Assembly: GCF_012113595.1 (NCBI RefSeq)
Contig: NZ_CP050831.1
Location: 6,262,001-6,326,000 of the forward strand
Reading direction: 5' to 3'
From: Bacteroides faecium
GTDB taxonomy: Bacteria > Bacteroidota > Bacteroidia > Bacteroidales > Bacteroidaceae
DNA length: 64,000 bases
Shown piece after piece: positions 1 through 9,041 of this stretch. The translations under genes and the position numbers were made by a program. Numbering within the stretch: position 1 is the first letter of the stretch; each line of letters starts with the position of its first letter. A model generated the notes under the pieces. The model saw only the letters and a program-made list of their open reading frames with translations. It was not told the origin of the DNA and did not search any database.

Positions 1-465
1 CCATTTGGCGATTTATAACCCGACGACAAGTTATTTTAGCATTAATTTTTCCATAAACATTCTCCCCTTCCCCCTAAACCATCGAAATATATCAAGATTT
101 AGGGAAAAGGGGAGTTCCATTTCATACACTCCACATCACAAACCTGAATAATTCCAGAGATATTTCTCCATATACATAACTTTATTTTCATTCAATACAA
201 GGAAAAAGCACCTATCTGTGAAGGATTATAAGAAAAAAAAGACTTAATTCACATTTAATTGTTTTTTAATTCCCAATTAATCGCAAACACCCCTCTTTTT
301 TTATTGATTAACAGTTCTTTTGCTGAAAAATTAATCTTAAAAACATAACGTATTATGAAAGAAGAAAGGACACCTTAATCTAATTCGAATGACGAAGCCT
401 ATAAGGAAACAAGCTTCTCTCATCCGATTAATTCTTAAATTTAGTGATTATTCATAAATAAATTC
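1..465. other. Intergenic leader upstream of susC-like gene
   Basis: No gene is supported in this AT-rich stretch. It contains an imperfect stem-loop (arms about 62-78 and 98-114, paired CTCCCCTT/AAGGGGAG and CCTAAA/TTTAGG with two central mismatches), which could be the terminator of a gene lying to the left. The rest is presumably the promoter and untranslated leader of the PUL transport operon. No clear -33/-7 pair could be assigned; TTCTTTTG at 315-322 is a 7/8 match to the -7 consensus. Confidence 0.5.
62..114. terminator. Imperfect GC-rich stem-loop, possible terminator
   Basis: The pyrimidine-rich arm at 62-78 pairs with the purine-rich arm at 98-114, with two mismatches and a 19-nt loop. 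It lies about 350 nt before the first gene, so it may close an upstream gene outside the window or be a leader structure. The U-tract is weak in both directions. Confidence 0.35.
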
Positions 466-3400
466 ATGAAAAGCATGAAACAACGATTTTCTCAGCACAT
501 GAGATACTATGAAAGAAGTCTCATTTTAATTTTAATGCTGTTCAGTGCTTCGGTGATGCAGGCGCAGAACCGGACGGTGAAAGGAACAGTATCCGATGCA
601 CAAGGTGAGCCTATTATCGGTGCTAATGTAGTGATAGTGGGTGGTACAAAAGGTGTAATAACCGACCTTGATGGTAAATACTCTATTCAAGTCCCCGAAA
701 ACGGCGCTGTGTTGAAATTCTCCTATATTGGTTTTAAGACAAAATCATTCAATGTAGTAAAAGGAAAGAACCTATTGAATGTGACCCTGGAAGAAGACGC
801 CGTGATGTTGGAACAGACAGTAGTAACAGCCATGGACTTGCGCCGTGATGAAAAATCACTTTCCACCGCTTTCCAGAAGATGGACGTAGAAAGCATGACC
901 GAAAACCGGGACGCAGGATTCGTAAACATGCTGGCAGGTAAAGTAGCGGGATTGCAGGTTATCTCCAACGGTGCCGCCGGTTCGGCTACCGTGCGCATCC
1001 GTGGTGCTAACTCCATTTCCGGTAACAACCAGCCACTTTACGTTATCGACGGTGTACCTATTATTAATGACGTGACCGGTGGCGAAATCGACTACGGTAA
1101 CCCCGCCAACAGTATCAATCCGGACGACATCGAAAACATCGTAGTCCTGAAAGGTGCGAACGCTTCTGCCCTCTACGGTTCGGACGCAGCCAACGGCGCC
1201 ATCCTGATTACCACCAAGAAAGCCGGTCAAAGAAGCGGCTTGGGTGTGACGTACTCCACAAACGTACAGTTCACTGAGTTTTCCCAATATCCCATCTATC
1301 AGAATATATATGGTGGCGGACATATCAACCGTTTTGAAAACAACAAAGCCAACTCCTTCAATGGAGACGTCAAAGTGCCTTATGACCCGAATCTACCTTA
1401 CGGTATCCAACGCATGGGCGGTTACGACAACTCCCGTTCATGGGGTATGCCGATGTTAGGTTTCCAAGTAGTAGGACGCAACGGAGAACTCAAATCTTAC
1501 GTTCCTACCCCGGCAAACACCACCTCTATGTATCAGACTGCCTACTCCTGGACGAACAGTGTTTCCATAGAACGCGCCACCGAACATGTCTCCACCCGTA
1601 TCGGTTTCACCAACCTGCGGAGCGACGACGTATTGGAAGGACTGAACAACCTGACCCGTAACGCTTTCAACGTACGTTCCAACGTAAAACTGACAAAGTC
1701 ACTGGACGTCGACCTGAACGGTCGCTATACGCACGAGAATGTCAAAAACCGTTCTTACCGTAACAACTCCGACCGTAACCCTATCTATACACTTATGGAT
1801 ATGCCCCGCGACCTTTCCATACAGGAAATGTATCCCTGGAAAGACGAGAACGGAAAACCGACCGCCCTTCAATTCAAGAGTCCGGTGTGGATGCTGAACG
1901 AACTTTCCAACCAGGATAAGAAAGAATGGATACTGGCAGACATTACGATAAACTACAAACTGACCAAAGACCTGAAACTGCGTCTGAAAGCCGCCCTCGA
2001 CATGAATATGAAAGACGGCTATGAGTTCCGTAATATGTACACTCCGGGAGATGCCGACGGATTCTATAAAGAATTCACGGAGAAAGCCCGTAACTATACT
2101 TACGAAGCCATGCTTTCTTACAACAAGACCTGGAAAGACTTCAACGTATCCGCCAGCGTGGGTACCAATATGCAGGACTTCCTGTTCAAGAAACAAAACT
2201 CGGAAATCGGTACATTGGCTACTTCCGACTTTATCTCCCTCACCAATAACGGTGCTACCATCAAATCATGGCCGGAATATAACGCGAAGAAAAAGCAAGC
2301 TGTCTACGGAACTGCCAGCGTAGGTTACAAAGATTTCATCTACATGGACGTAACCGGACGTAACGACTGGTCGTCTGCCCTGCCTTCCGACAACCGTTCT
2401 TATTTCTACTCCTCTTACGGTGTCAGCTTCGTACTGACAGAGTTAGTGAAAAGTATTCCCAAAGACTGGTTATCCTATGCCAAGGTTCGTGGTTCTTACG
2501 CCAAAGTAGGTAACGATACCGGCTTCGACCAATTACTGAACGGATTCAGCTACAATACTTCTTACTTGGGAGACATGGCATGGTTTGAGAGTGAAAACAA
2601 GCGCAAGACCAATTCATTGAAACCGGAAAGCACCACCTCTTTCGAGACAGGGTTGGACCTTCGTTTCCTGAAAGACCGCGCTTCATTCAGCTTCACCTAT
2701 TACAACAAGAACACCAAAAACCAAATCCTGACTTCCACTATCAACGGTGTAAGCGGTTATGGAGAAGCCTTGTTCAACGCCGGTGAAGTAAAGAACTGGG
2801 GATATGAAGTGACCCTGGGCGTCGTTCCTTTCAAGAATAAAGACTGGGAATGGAAAGTAGACATCAACTGGGCTAAAAACAACTCGGAAGTAGTCTCACT
2901 GGCAAACGGTATGGACTACATGACACTGACTACCGTACAAAACAGTGTGGAACTGCGTATTGTGAAAGGTGAGCCGCTGGTAAGCCTCTATTGCCGCGAA
3001 CCGTGGAAGACCAATGACGAAGGCCAAGTACTCGTGGGAGCCAACGGCCGTCCCCTGTCAGGCGAAGCCAAATTCCTCGCCAGCGTAGAACCGAAATGGA
3101 CAGGCAGTATCCGTACTTCGCTCCGCTGGAAAGATTTGACTTTCTCCGCCATGCTCGACGTTCGTATGGGCGGACACGTATGGTCGGAAACGGCTTTCCA
3201 GTCTTCGCGAAACGCACAATCCATCATGTCCATGGGCGGACGTACAGAGCACCTGTTCTCTGACCTGATTCTGAATGAAGGCGACCAGACCGGTTATCTC
3301 GGTATTCTCGACCCTAAATACGTACCCAACGGCAAGAACAACATCTACATGGACGCTTCCCGCCCGAAAGGCATGAATATCCCCGGAGCCGTATATGACA

Positions 3401-3753
3401 GTTCCGTACCGGGACTGGCGGGACAACCTTGCCAGGCTTGGATTAAGCCGATTGACTATTGGACCAACGACAGCGGTAAAAACGGTGAGCTCTATTTGTA
3501 CGACGCTTCTTACGTGAAACTGAAAGAAATCTCTTTGGGATACAACATCCCCAAGAACTGGCTGAGAAAGATAGGCTTCATACAATCCATGAGAGTTTCC
3601 GCCGTAGGCAGGAACGTAGCTATCCTTCATCAGAAAACGCCGAAAGGAATTGACCCGGAAGCCACTTCTTCCATGGGAATCCAACAAGGTCTGGAACGCG
3701 GTTTTAACCTGCCTACTTCCAGTTACGGTTTCGATTTTAAAATAACTTTTTAA
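466..3753 (+). CDS. SusC/RagA-type TonB-dependent outer-membrane glycan transporter
   Basis: A 1095-residue SusC-family importer, which takes up oligosaccharides across the outer membrane using TonB energy together with its SusD partner. The N-terminus has a membrane signal (about residues 15-34, ending MQAQ), then a carboxypeptidase-regulatory-like domain starting NRTVKGTVSDAQGEPIIGA, then the plug (about 110-260) with the family signatures MLAGKVAGLQ, VRIRGANS and PLYVIDGVP, then a 22-strand barrel ending in an aromatic-rich strand (YGFDFKITF). Length is normal for the family. The susD-like gene starts 5 nt after the stop, so the two are one transcription unit. The sequence does not reveal the glycan. 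Confidence 0.95.
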   Translation: MKSMKQRFSQHMRYYERSLILILMLFSASVMQAQNRTVKGTVSDAQGEPIIGANVVIVGGTKGVITDLDGKYSIQVPENGAVLKFSYIGFKTKSFNVVKGKNLLNVTLEEDAVMLEQTVVTAMDLRRDEKSLSTAFQKMDVESMTENRDAGFVNMLAGKVAGLQVISNGAAGSATVRIRGANSISGNNQPLYVIDGVPIINDVTGGEIDYGNPANSINPDDIENIVVLKGANASALYGSDAANGAILITTKKAGQRSGLGVTYSTNVQFTEFSQYPIYQNIYGGGHINRFENNKANSFNGDVKVPYDPNLPYGIQRMGGYDNSRSWGMPMLGFQVVGRNGELKSYVPTPANTTSMYQTAYSWTNSVSIERATEHVSTRIGFTNLRSDDVLEGLNNLTRNAFNVRSNVKLTKSLDVDLNGRYTHENVKNRSYRNNSDRNPIYTLMDMPRDLSIQEMYPWKDENGKPTALQFKSPVWMLNELSNQDKKEWILADITINYKLTKDLKLRLKAALDMNMKDGYEFRNMYTPGDADGFYKEFTEKARNYTYEAMLSYNKTWKDFNVSASVGTNMQDFLFKKQNSEIGTLATSDFISLTNNGATIKSWPEYNAKKKQAVYGTASVGYKDFIYMDVTGRNDWSSALPSDNRSYFYSSYGVSFVLTELVKSIPKDWLSYAKVRGSYAKVGNDTGFDQLLNGFSYNTSYLGDMAWFESENKRKTNSLKPESTTSFETGLDLRFLKDRASFSFTYYNKNTKNQILTSTINGVSGYGEALFNAGEVKNWGYEVTLGVVPFKNKDWEWKVDINWAKNNSEVVSLANGMDYMTLTTVQNSVELRIVKGEPLVSLYCREPWKTNDEGQVLVGANGRPLSGEAKFLASVEPKWTGSIRTSLRWKDLTFSAMLDVRMGGHVWSETAFQSSRNAQSIMSMGGRTEHLFSDLILNEGDQTGYLGILDPKYVPNGKNNIYMDASRPKGMNIPGAVYDSSVPGLAGQPCQAWIKPIDYWTNDSGKNGELYLYDASYVKLKEISLGYNIPKNWLRKIGFIQSMRVSAVGRNVAILHQKTPKGIDPEATSSMGIQQGLERGFNLPTSSYGFDFKITF

Positions 3754-3758
3754 CAGCG

Positions 3759-5753
3759 ATGACGATGAAAAAGTACTTATATACACTATGCGCTGCAGCC
3801 ATGTTGGGACTGGCTACATCTTGCGTGGATAGTTTCGACGCAACCAATCAAAACCCCAACAAGCTATATCTGGATGAAATTGACATTCAGAAGATATTTC
3901 CGGGCACTATCTACAAATCCCTGGACGTATTATCCGAAATGAACTATAACTACTACGCCTACATGGCACGTTACGTAGTTTCCTGGACGAGCCCGCAAAG
4001 TTCGGAGAACGTAGGCGACAGATTCTATAACTTCTACAAGAAAGTTTTGGGCGACGTAGCTATCATGGAGCAGAAATATGACCGGGATACCAACGGCAAC
4101 TACTGGGCGATACTGACCACTTGGAAAGCCTACCTCTACTCTGTACTAACCGGAACCTGGGGACCTATTCCTTTGGATTCTGCCTGCAAAGAGACTTACG
4201 GAAACGTATATTACTACAACAGCGAAGCCGAAGCATATATGCAAATACTCCGTTGGTTGGATCAGGCAGTGGAAACATTCGACCCGAACGGAACGAAAAT
4301 GCTGAAAGACCCGTTCTATCCGTCTGCCGGTGGTGACAGCGACATTGATAAATGGCGCAAGTTTGCCAACTCTCTGCGTTTGGACGTAGCTATCCGCATG
4401 ATGAACATGAAGAAAAGCCCCGAAGCCATCTCCATGGCACGTGAACAGATAGAAAAAGCGCTGAACGAAACCAACCGCAACTACCTGTTCAGTTCCAACA
4501 GCGACAACGCGGCCGGACGCTACGGAACCGACCCCAATGCCGACGTATCCTTATATTACAACCGTATCCTGAAAGAATTCGACCTGGGTACGAAACTGGA
4601 AACAGAGATAGGTGGGCTGACTTACCCGGCAATGAACGAATACTTCTTCTGCTATATGCGCTCCTACAAAGACCCTCGTCTGAGCAAGTACGCGCAAACA
4701 TCGCGCCTCAACGAGAGTGGTGACTACCGTGCCGTAGTAAGAGACTCCCTCTGGTCGGTAGCAGAGCAGAAATATATCCAGGTATCCTATAGAGTACCGT
4801 TCCTGCCCCGCTTCGAATTGAAACAGACTCCAACCGGATGGATTGTAGGCAAGGATGAACACAATAACAACCTTCAGAGCCTTTACTCCACAGCTTCCGT
4901 CAGCATCGAGGGTTATACATACGCCCTGATTCATCGTGACTTCATCAAGCAGGACGCTACGGTGAAACTGCTGACATGGGCGGACGTAAACTTCATGCTC
5001 GCCGAAATCCAATTGCGCAAAGATGAATGGGGATTGAACGTGGCATTGCCGCAGAGCGCCGAACAGTACTACTACAACGGTATCAGTGCTTCCATGAACG
5101 AGTATGGCGTCACAGCCGGAATCTCCGGATACATCGAACGCAACGGTATCAAATGGAACACCAACGGACTGGGATGCCGCGACTACCGCGCCTTCTACAA
5201 AGCCGACATCAACGGAAAAGGCGGTTACAAGAACAATCTGGAACAGGTGTGGAAGCAACGTTACATCGCCGACTACTTCAACGGATTCGCCGGATGGACA
5301 TTGGAACGCAGGACACGTGTGATGCAATATCCACCTATCTTCTACAACGGAACTCCGAACAACTACGGAACCTACGGTGCCAACCAGTTCGACCCTGTGC
5401 CCGAACGCCTGCAATATCCTACGGACGAACGTAACTGGAACATGAACTATTACCGTGAAGCCTGCCGTATGCTGCAATCCACTTCACTCGTACCCCGTTC
5501 CGACGGTAACTATAATGATAATTTCTTCACTCCGTTGGGTATCGGCGGTCCATACAACCAGGAAGGCTTGTACGAGCGTTGGAAAGGCGGCCAGTTGATG
5601 TATAACAACGAAATGGTAGCCCATTGGTATGGCGACACAATTGAAGAGTTTGTCGAAAATGTACTCGAAGACTATCCCGAATACGCTTCCCTGCAAGGAG
5701 AAGAACGCCTGGCGGCAAGTATCAAGTGGGTACGTATAGAAGATAATAAATAA
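3759..5753 (+). CDS. SusD/RagB-like surface glycan-binding lipoprotein
   Basis: A 664-residue SusD-family protein that caps the adjacent SusC transporter and captures oligosaccharide at the cell surface. The lipoprotein signal ends LGLATSC-VDSFD (Cys22), and the acidic residue after the cysteine fits the Bacteroidota surface-export signal. The rest is the alpha-helical TPR-type fold; phrases such as YYAYMARYVVSWTSPQ and WADVNFMLAEIQLRK resemble the SusD-like_2 branch. The start at 3759 (MTMKK) and an internal ATG at 3765 are both possible. It follows susC by 5 nt and precedes further lipoproteins, the usual PUL order. Confidence 0.93.
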   Translation: MTMKKYLYTLCAAAMLGLATSCVDSFDATNQNPNKLYLDEIDIQKIFPGTIYKSLDVLSEMNYNYYAYMARYVVSWTSPQSSENVGDRFYNFYKKVLGDVAIMEQKYDRDTNGNYWAILTTWKAYLYSVLTGTWGPIPLDSACKETYGNVYYYNSEAEAYMQILRWLDQAVETFDPNGTKMLKDPFYPSAGGDSDIDKWRKFANSLRLDVAIRMMNMKKSPEAISMAREQIEKALNETNRNYLFSSNSDNAAGRYGTDPNADVSLYYNRILKEFDLGTKLETEIGGLTYPAMNEYFFCYMRSYKDPRLSKYAQTSRLNESGDYRAVVRDSLWSVAEQKYIQVSYRVPFLPRFELKQTPTGWIVGKDEHNNNLQSLYSTASVSIEGYTYALIHRDFIKQDATVKLLTWADVNFMLAEIQLRKDEWGLNVALPQSAEQYYYNGISASMNEYGVTAGISGYIERNGIKWNTNGLGCRDYRAFYKADINGKGGYKNNLEQVWKQRYIADYFNGFAGWTLERRTRVMQYPPIFYNGTPNNYGTYGANQFDPVPERLQYPTDERNWNMNYYREACRMLQSTSLVPRSDGNYNDNFFTPLGIGGPYNQEGLYERWKGGQLMYNNEMVAHWYGDTIEEFVENVLEDYPEYASLQGEERLAASIKWVRIEDNK

Positions 5754-5775
5754 TATAATAAACAGATAGACAGTT

Positions 5776-7137
5776 ATGAAACTAATGAAATACATTGCCG
5801 GATGCTCCGCAGCCTTACTACTTCTTGCAGCATGCAGCAAGGAAGAAGGTCCGAGCGTCGATGACTACTTCCTGAACTACGAGATTCCGGAAATTCCTGT
5901 CACCGAAGATTATCAGGTGGGCATCTTCTACTACAAGGGGAACGACATTACCACCAGACCGAATGGTGACGCAAATTTCACCCGTTGGGAACTTCTGACG
6001 CTGACCGACAAGGAACTGAGCGCCAAGAACGACTACAACAACCTGACACCGCAAGTAATGCCCGAATCACAAAAGGACGGTTACTTGCAACCGGACGCAG
6101 GAAGCCAAAGCTATCGCATGATACCAATGGTACAGCAGCACGTAGACGACTGTATCGAAGCAGGAGCGAACTTTATCATCCTGCCCGAAGTGGGCGCTGA
6201 CTTGGGCAAGGGCCCCGGTACGGAAATCAACCAGGGAGATTCCCTGTTCGTCACTATGATGCTGGGACGTTCCGGCAGGGGCGGCAAACGCCTGCCGATG
6301 CCGCACCTCGGACAACCGGGAGTAGACTTCGTAGACCTGAAAACCATGAAGATAGTAATTGCTGTCAACTGGAACAACATTGTCGACCTGCCCCCCACTC
6401 TTTCTTCAAGCAACTGTATCGAGACGGCAGCCGGAAAAGCATATGACGGTGTCACCTACACCCGCCAGCAACTACTGAACAATTTCTTCAGCAAAATCGG
6501 CTGTTACTTCTCGGACGAACGTTACTACAAGCTGAACGGCACACGCCCGGTAGTTTACATCAAGAACAAGACAGGCGAAATCTATGCGCAAGAATCCAAG
6601 GCAATGTATGACGGCATCCGCAAAGCGGTGAAAGAAGCTACCGGTTACGACATTTACATCATGGTGGAAAGCGCTGATGTATGGTGCAACCAGATGCGTT
6701 ATCAATACTTCTACATGGAAGGTTGCGTAGACGCCGTAGCCAGCCGTAATATGTACGACCAGTCGGAAATGAGCCGTTCCTATATGTACCCGCAGATGAT
6801 AGACCAAAACTGGAAGTACAACCGTGAAACAGCGTTGCCCGCTTTCGGCGACGGCAGCATGGAGTTCGTTCCTTGTGTCGGTCCGGCATGGAACAAACTG
6901 GTGCAGGATGGTCGCGGTTCCGTCGGCAACTCTCCGATTGTGAAGAAAGACGACGCCACCTACCGCACCATGTGCAACGTGGCCAAGATGAATGCCGGAC
7001 GCAACCGGTTAATTCTTATCGACTCCTACAACAAGTACAACTTCGACTCTTTCATCGAGCCGACAGTAGAAGGATACGGCAACGGATACGGCAGGACTTA
7101 CCTGGACATCACCCGCCAGCAATTCAAGAAAAACTAA
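5776..7137 (+). CDS. PUL surface lipoprotein, possible GH71/GH99-like TIM barrel
   Basis: A 453-residue lipoprotein with lipobox LLLLAAC-SKEE (Cys20) and acidic residues after the cysteine, suggesting surface display. The body alternates hydrophobic strands with helices (VGIFYYKG, FIILPEVGAD, KIVIAVNWNN, RPVVYIKN, IYIMVESADVW), a TIM-barrel-like pattern. The PVVYIKN and IMVES segments recall GH71/GH99/WbsX-like families, where the strand after a GxPVV phrase leads to catalytic acids. This is a fold-level inference and no activity is claimed. It sits 22 nt after the susD-like gene and 30 nt before another lipoprotein of similar look. An alternative reading is a surface glycan-binding protein. 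Confidence 0.55.
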   Translation: MKLMKYIAGCSAALLLLAACSKEEGPSVDDYFLNYEIPEIPVTEDYQVGIFYYKGNDITTRPNGDANFTRWELLTLTDKELSAKNDYNNLTPQVMPESQKDGYLQPDAGSQSYRMIPMVQQHVDDCIEAGANFIILPEVGADLGKGPGTEINQGDSLFVTMMLGRSGRGGKRLPMPHLGQPGVDFVDLKTMKIVIAVNWNNIVDLPPTLSSSNCIETAAGKAYDGVTYTRQQLLNNFFSKIGCYFSDERYYKLNGTRPVVYIKNKTGEIYAQESKAMYDGIRKAVKEATGYDIYIMVESADVWCNQMRYQYFYMEGCVDAVASRNMYDQSEMSRSYMYPQMIDQNWKYNRETALPAFGDGSMEFVPCVGPAWNKLVQDGRGSVGNSPIVKKDDATYRTMCNVAKMNAGRNRLILIDSYNKYNFDSFIEPTVEGYGNGYGRTYLDITRQQFKKN

Positions 7138-7167
7138 GATTGTAAACTCTTTAATGATAGAAAGAAT

Positions 7168-8997
7168 ATGAAAAATAAATATTGGAAATACATTTGTCTG
7201 CTAGGATTGGGCGCTTTCTGCTGGACGTGCTCGGACGACAATCCGAATGACGGACCGGACGGTCCGGGTTCTGAAGGCGGACAGGGAACGGAACAGGAAA
7301 TCGTACGTTCCTACAAGATAGGTACACTGGCAGGATTCGAAGGCAACTTGCGCCAGAAGATGGACAAGCCCAGAACCGACGTATCCACCATGCACAACCG
7401 TTCATTATTCTGTCGCTACGTTGCTTCCGCTTACCCGGAAGCACAGGACGACAAACCTTATCCCGGCCCGATTACCGAAGCCGACTGGTGGGATAACTTC
7501 GTAGAAGAAATCGCTTACAGCGGTCAGGATTATGTTGCCATGAACTGTCGCGGTGAAGCCAACAAGGACATTGACCACGGACGTCCCGACAAGCTACACG
7601 ACCTGATGGCAGCTATCAAGCGCAAAGGTGTGGAACACGAGTTCAAAATCGCCATCTTCGACGATACGCCTGCCTCATGGTCGGCTGCGCGCAACGCGCA
7701 CAAAGGTTACGGTTATGACAACAAGCCGTTCAAGAACGGTAGCCGTGTAGAAGGCTCACACTATCCGTTGCTGTTCCTCGACCCCGAGAAAGAGGATATG
7801 AAAGGTATGGACAACGATTTCCGCAAGGAAGTGTACTACTACATCTGGGATGCCAACCTGAAACCCTCGTTCGAAAACGTACCACGCGACTACTGGTTCG
7901 AGATAGACGGACGCCCGGTTATCCTGTTCTGGAATCCTAACGGCTTTCTGCAGGACAGTTACCTCAGCGAGCTGATGAAAAAAGACCCGGCAAAATACAA
8001 AAGTACGACCGGACTCGATGAAACAAAATCGGATGCCTACAACGGCAAGTTGAGCTATATCCTGAAGTGTATCAGTGACGATTTCAACAGTACGTTCGGC
8101 GTGCGCCCGTTCCTTATCATCCAGCGCGAATGGACCGACCGCGACTTCTCACTGGTAAACTGTCCCTATCTGGACGGTATTCACAACTGGTTTGCAGTTC
8201 CCACTATGGATATGTCAGAGGAAGTGTACAATGAGAACTTAATCTACAACACCTATATCTCCGCCTATAACTTCAAAGGATTCAGTGTAGGCAGTGGATG
8301 CCCGGGCTTCGTACAGGGTGACCTCGCCCGTCCGAACTGGCAGTTTATCGACTCCGACCACGGTCGCTACGCAACCAAGATGATGGAATCTTTCTTAGCT
8401 AAAAAGCCTGACCTCGTATTCCTGGAAGGATTTACCGACCTTGCCGAGAACGCAGCCTGGTGGCGCAGTTCGGATAAAATCTACTACGACTATCCCAACC
8501 AGCGCATCAACCTGCTCCGCAAGTACAGCAACCATCCTTTCCCGACCAAACAGAAACTGGAAGCGGAAGCCTGCGACTATTGTTTCAACGGTTCAGTTTC
8601 GGGAAGCAAGATAGAGTCGCTGTTGATGGAAGTAGAAATGAACAATGCTCCCGAACAGGGCGTGGTGAAATACAGCGACGATACGAAGTACAACGGCGGT
8701 TGGCACGCCAACCTCACTTCCGGCGGTCTGAATACGCTAAGATGGAAAGAGATTCCTTTCCGGACCGGAGCGTCCACCATCCGCTTCCGCTACTCCAGCA
8801 ATGGTGCAGCCAGCGTACGTTGCCAGATTGGCGACACGATGACCCAAAGCGTAAGTCTCCCTGCCACAGGCGGCGCATGGGAAGAAGCCGAAGTAGCTGT
8901 TTACTCCCGTGAAGCACGCGGATATGCCGACTTCAACCTGATAGTGACCGAAGGTGACATCAGTCTGAACTACGCGGAAATTATCGCAGAGAAATAA
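7168..8997 (+). CDS. PUL lipoprotein, GH71/GH99-like (DUF5010-type) with C-terminal binding module
   Basis: A 609-residue lipoprotein (cysteine 21 in AFCWTC-SDDNPND, an acidic export signal). Residues about 48-440 look like a GH71/GH99-like or DUF5010 barrel: DWWDNFVEEIAYSGQDYVAMNCRG, FKIAIFDDTPASW, and DYWFEIDGRPVILFWNPN, which is the family hallmark of a strand after a 'GRPVI' turn. Residues about 470-609 form a beta-rich carbohydrate-binding-like domain (YNGGWHANLTSGG, STIRFRYSSNG). A role as an endo-acting surface glycanase fits its place beside SusC/SusD, but the family call comes from motif memory and catalytic residues were not assigned. Thirty nt separate it from the preceding gene. 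Confidence 0.6.
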   Translation: MKNKYWKYICLLGLGAFCWTCSDDNPNDGPDGPGSEGGQGTEQEIVRSYKIGTLAGFEGNLRQKMDKPRTDVSTMHNRSLFCRYVASAYPEAQDDKPYPGPITEADWWDNFVEEIAYSGQDYVAMNCRGEANKDIDHGRPDKLHDLMAAIKRKGVEHEFKIAIFDDTPASWSAARNAHKGYGYDNKPFKNGSRVEGSHYPLLFLDPEKEDMKGMDNDFRKEVYYYIWDANLKPSFENVPRDYWFEIDGRPVILFWNPNGFLQDSYLSELMKKDPAKYKSTTGLDETKSDAYNGKLSYILKCISDDFNSTFGVRPFLIIQREWTDRDFSLVNCPYLDGIHNWFAVPTMDMSEEVYNENLIYNTYISAYNFKGFSVGSGCPGFVQGDLARPNWQFIDSDHGRYATKMMESFLAKKPDLVFLEGFTDLAENAAWWRSSDKIYYDYPNQRINLLRKYSNHPFPTKQKLEAEACDYCFNGSVSGSKIESLLMEVEMNNAPEQGVVKYSDDTKYNGGWHANLTSGGLNTLRWKEIPFRTGASTIRFRYSSNGAASVRCQIGDTMTQSVSLPATGGAWEEAEVAVYSREARGYADFNLIVTEGDISLNYAEIIAEK

Positions 8998-9041
8998 AGA
9001 AATTAGAATAGTAAAATATGTATCAAACTAAAAATTTACCT

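Noticed and set aside
315..322. TTCTTTTG as -7 box of the susC operon
   Set aside because: One mismatch and no -33 element at the right distance.
3058..3786. 242-codon open frame on the minus strand opposite susC
   Set aside because: It runs antisense to an unmistakable SusC barrel, has no family resemblance and follows from codon bias.
4551..5477. 308-codon antisense frame opposite susD
   Set aside because: It lies fully inside the SusD-like gene and is low-complexity hydrophobic text; a shadow.
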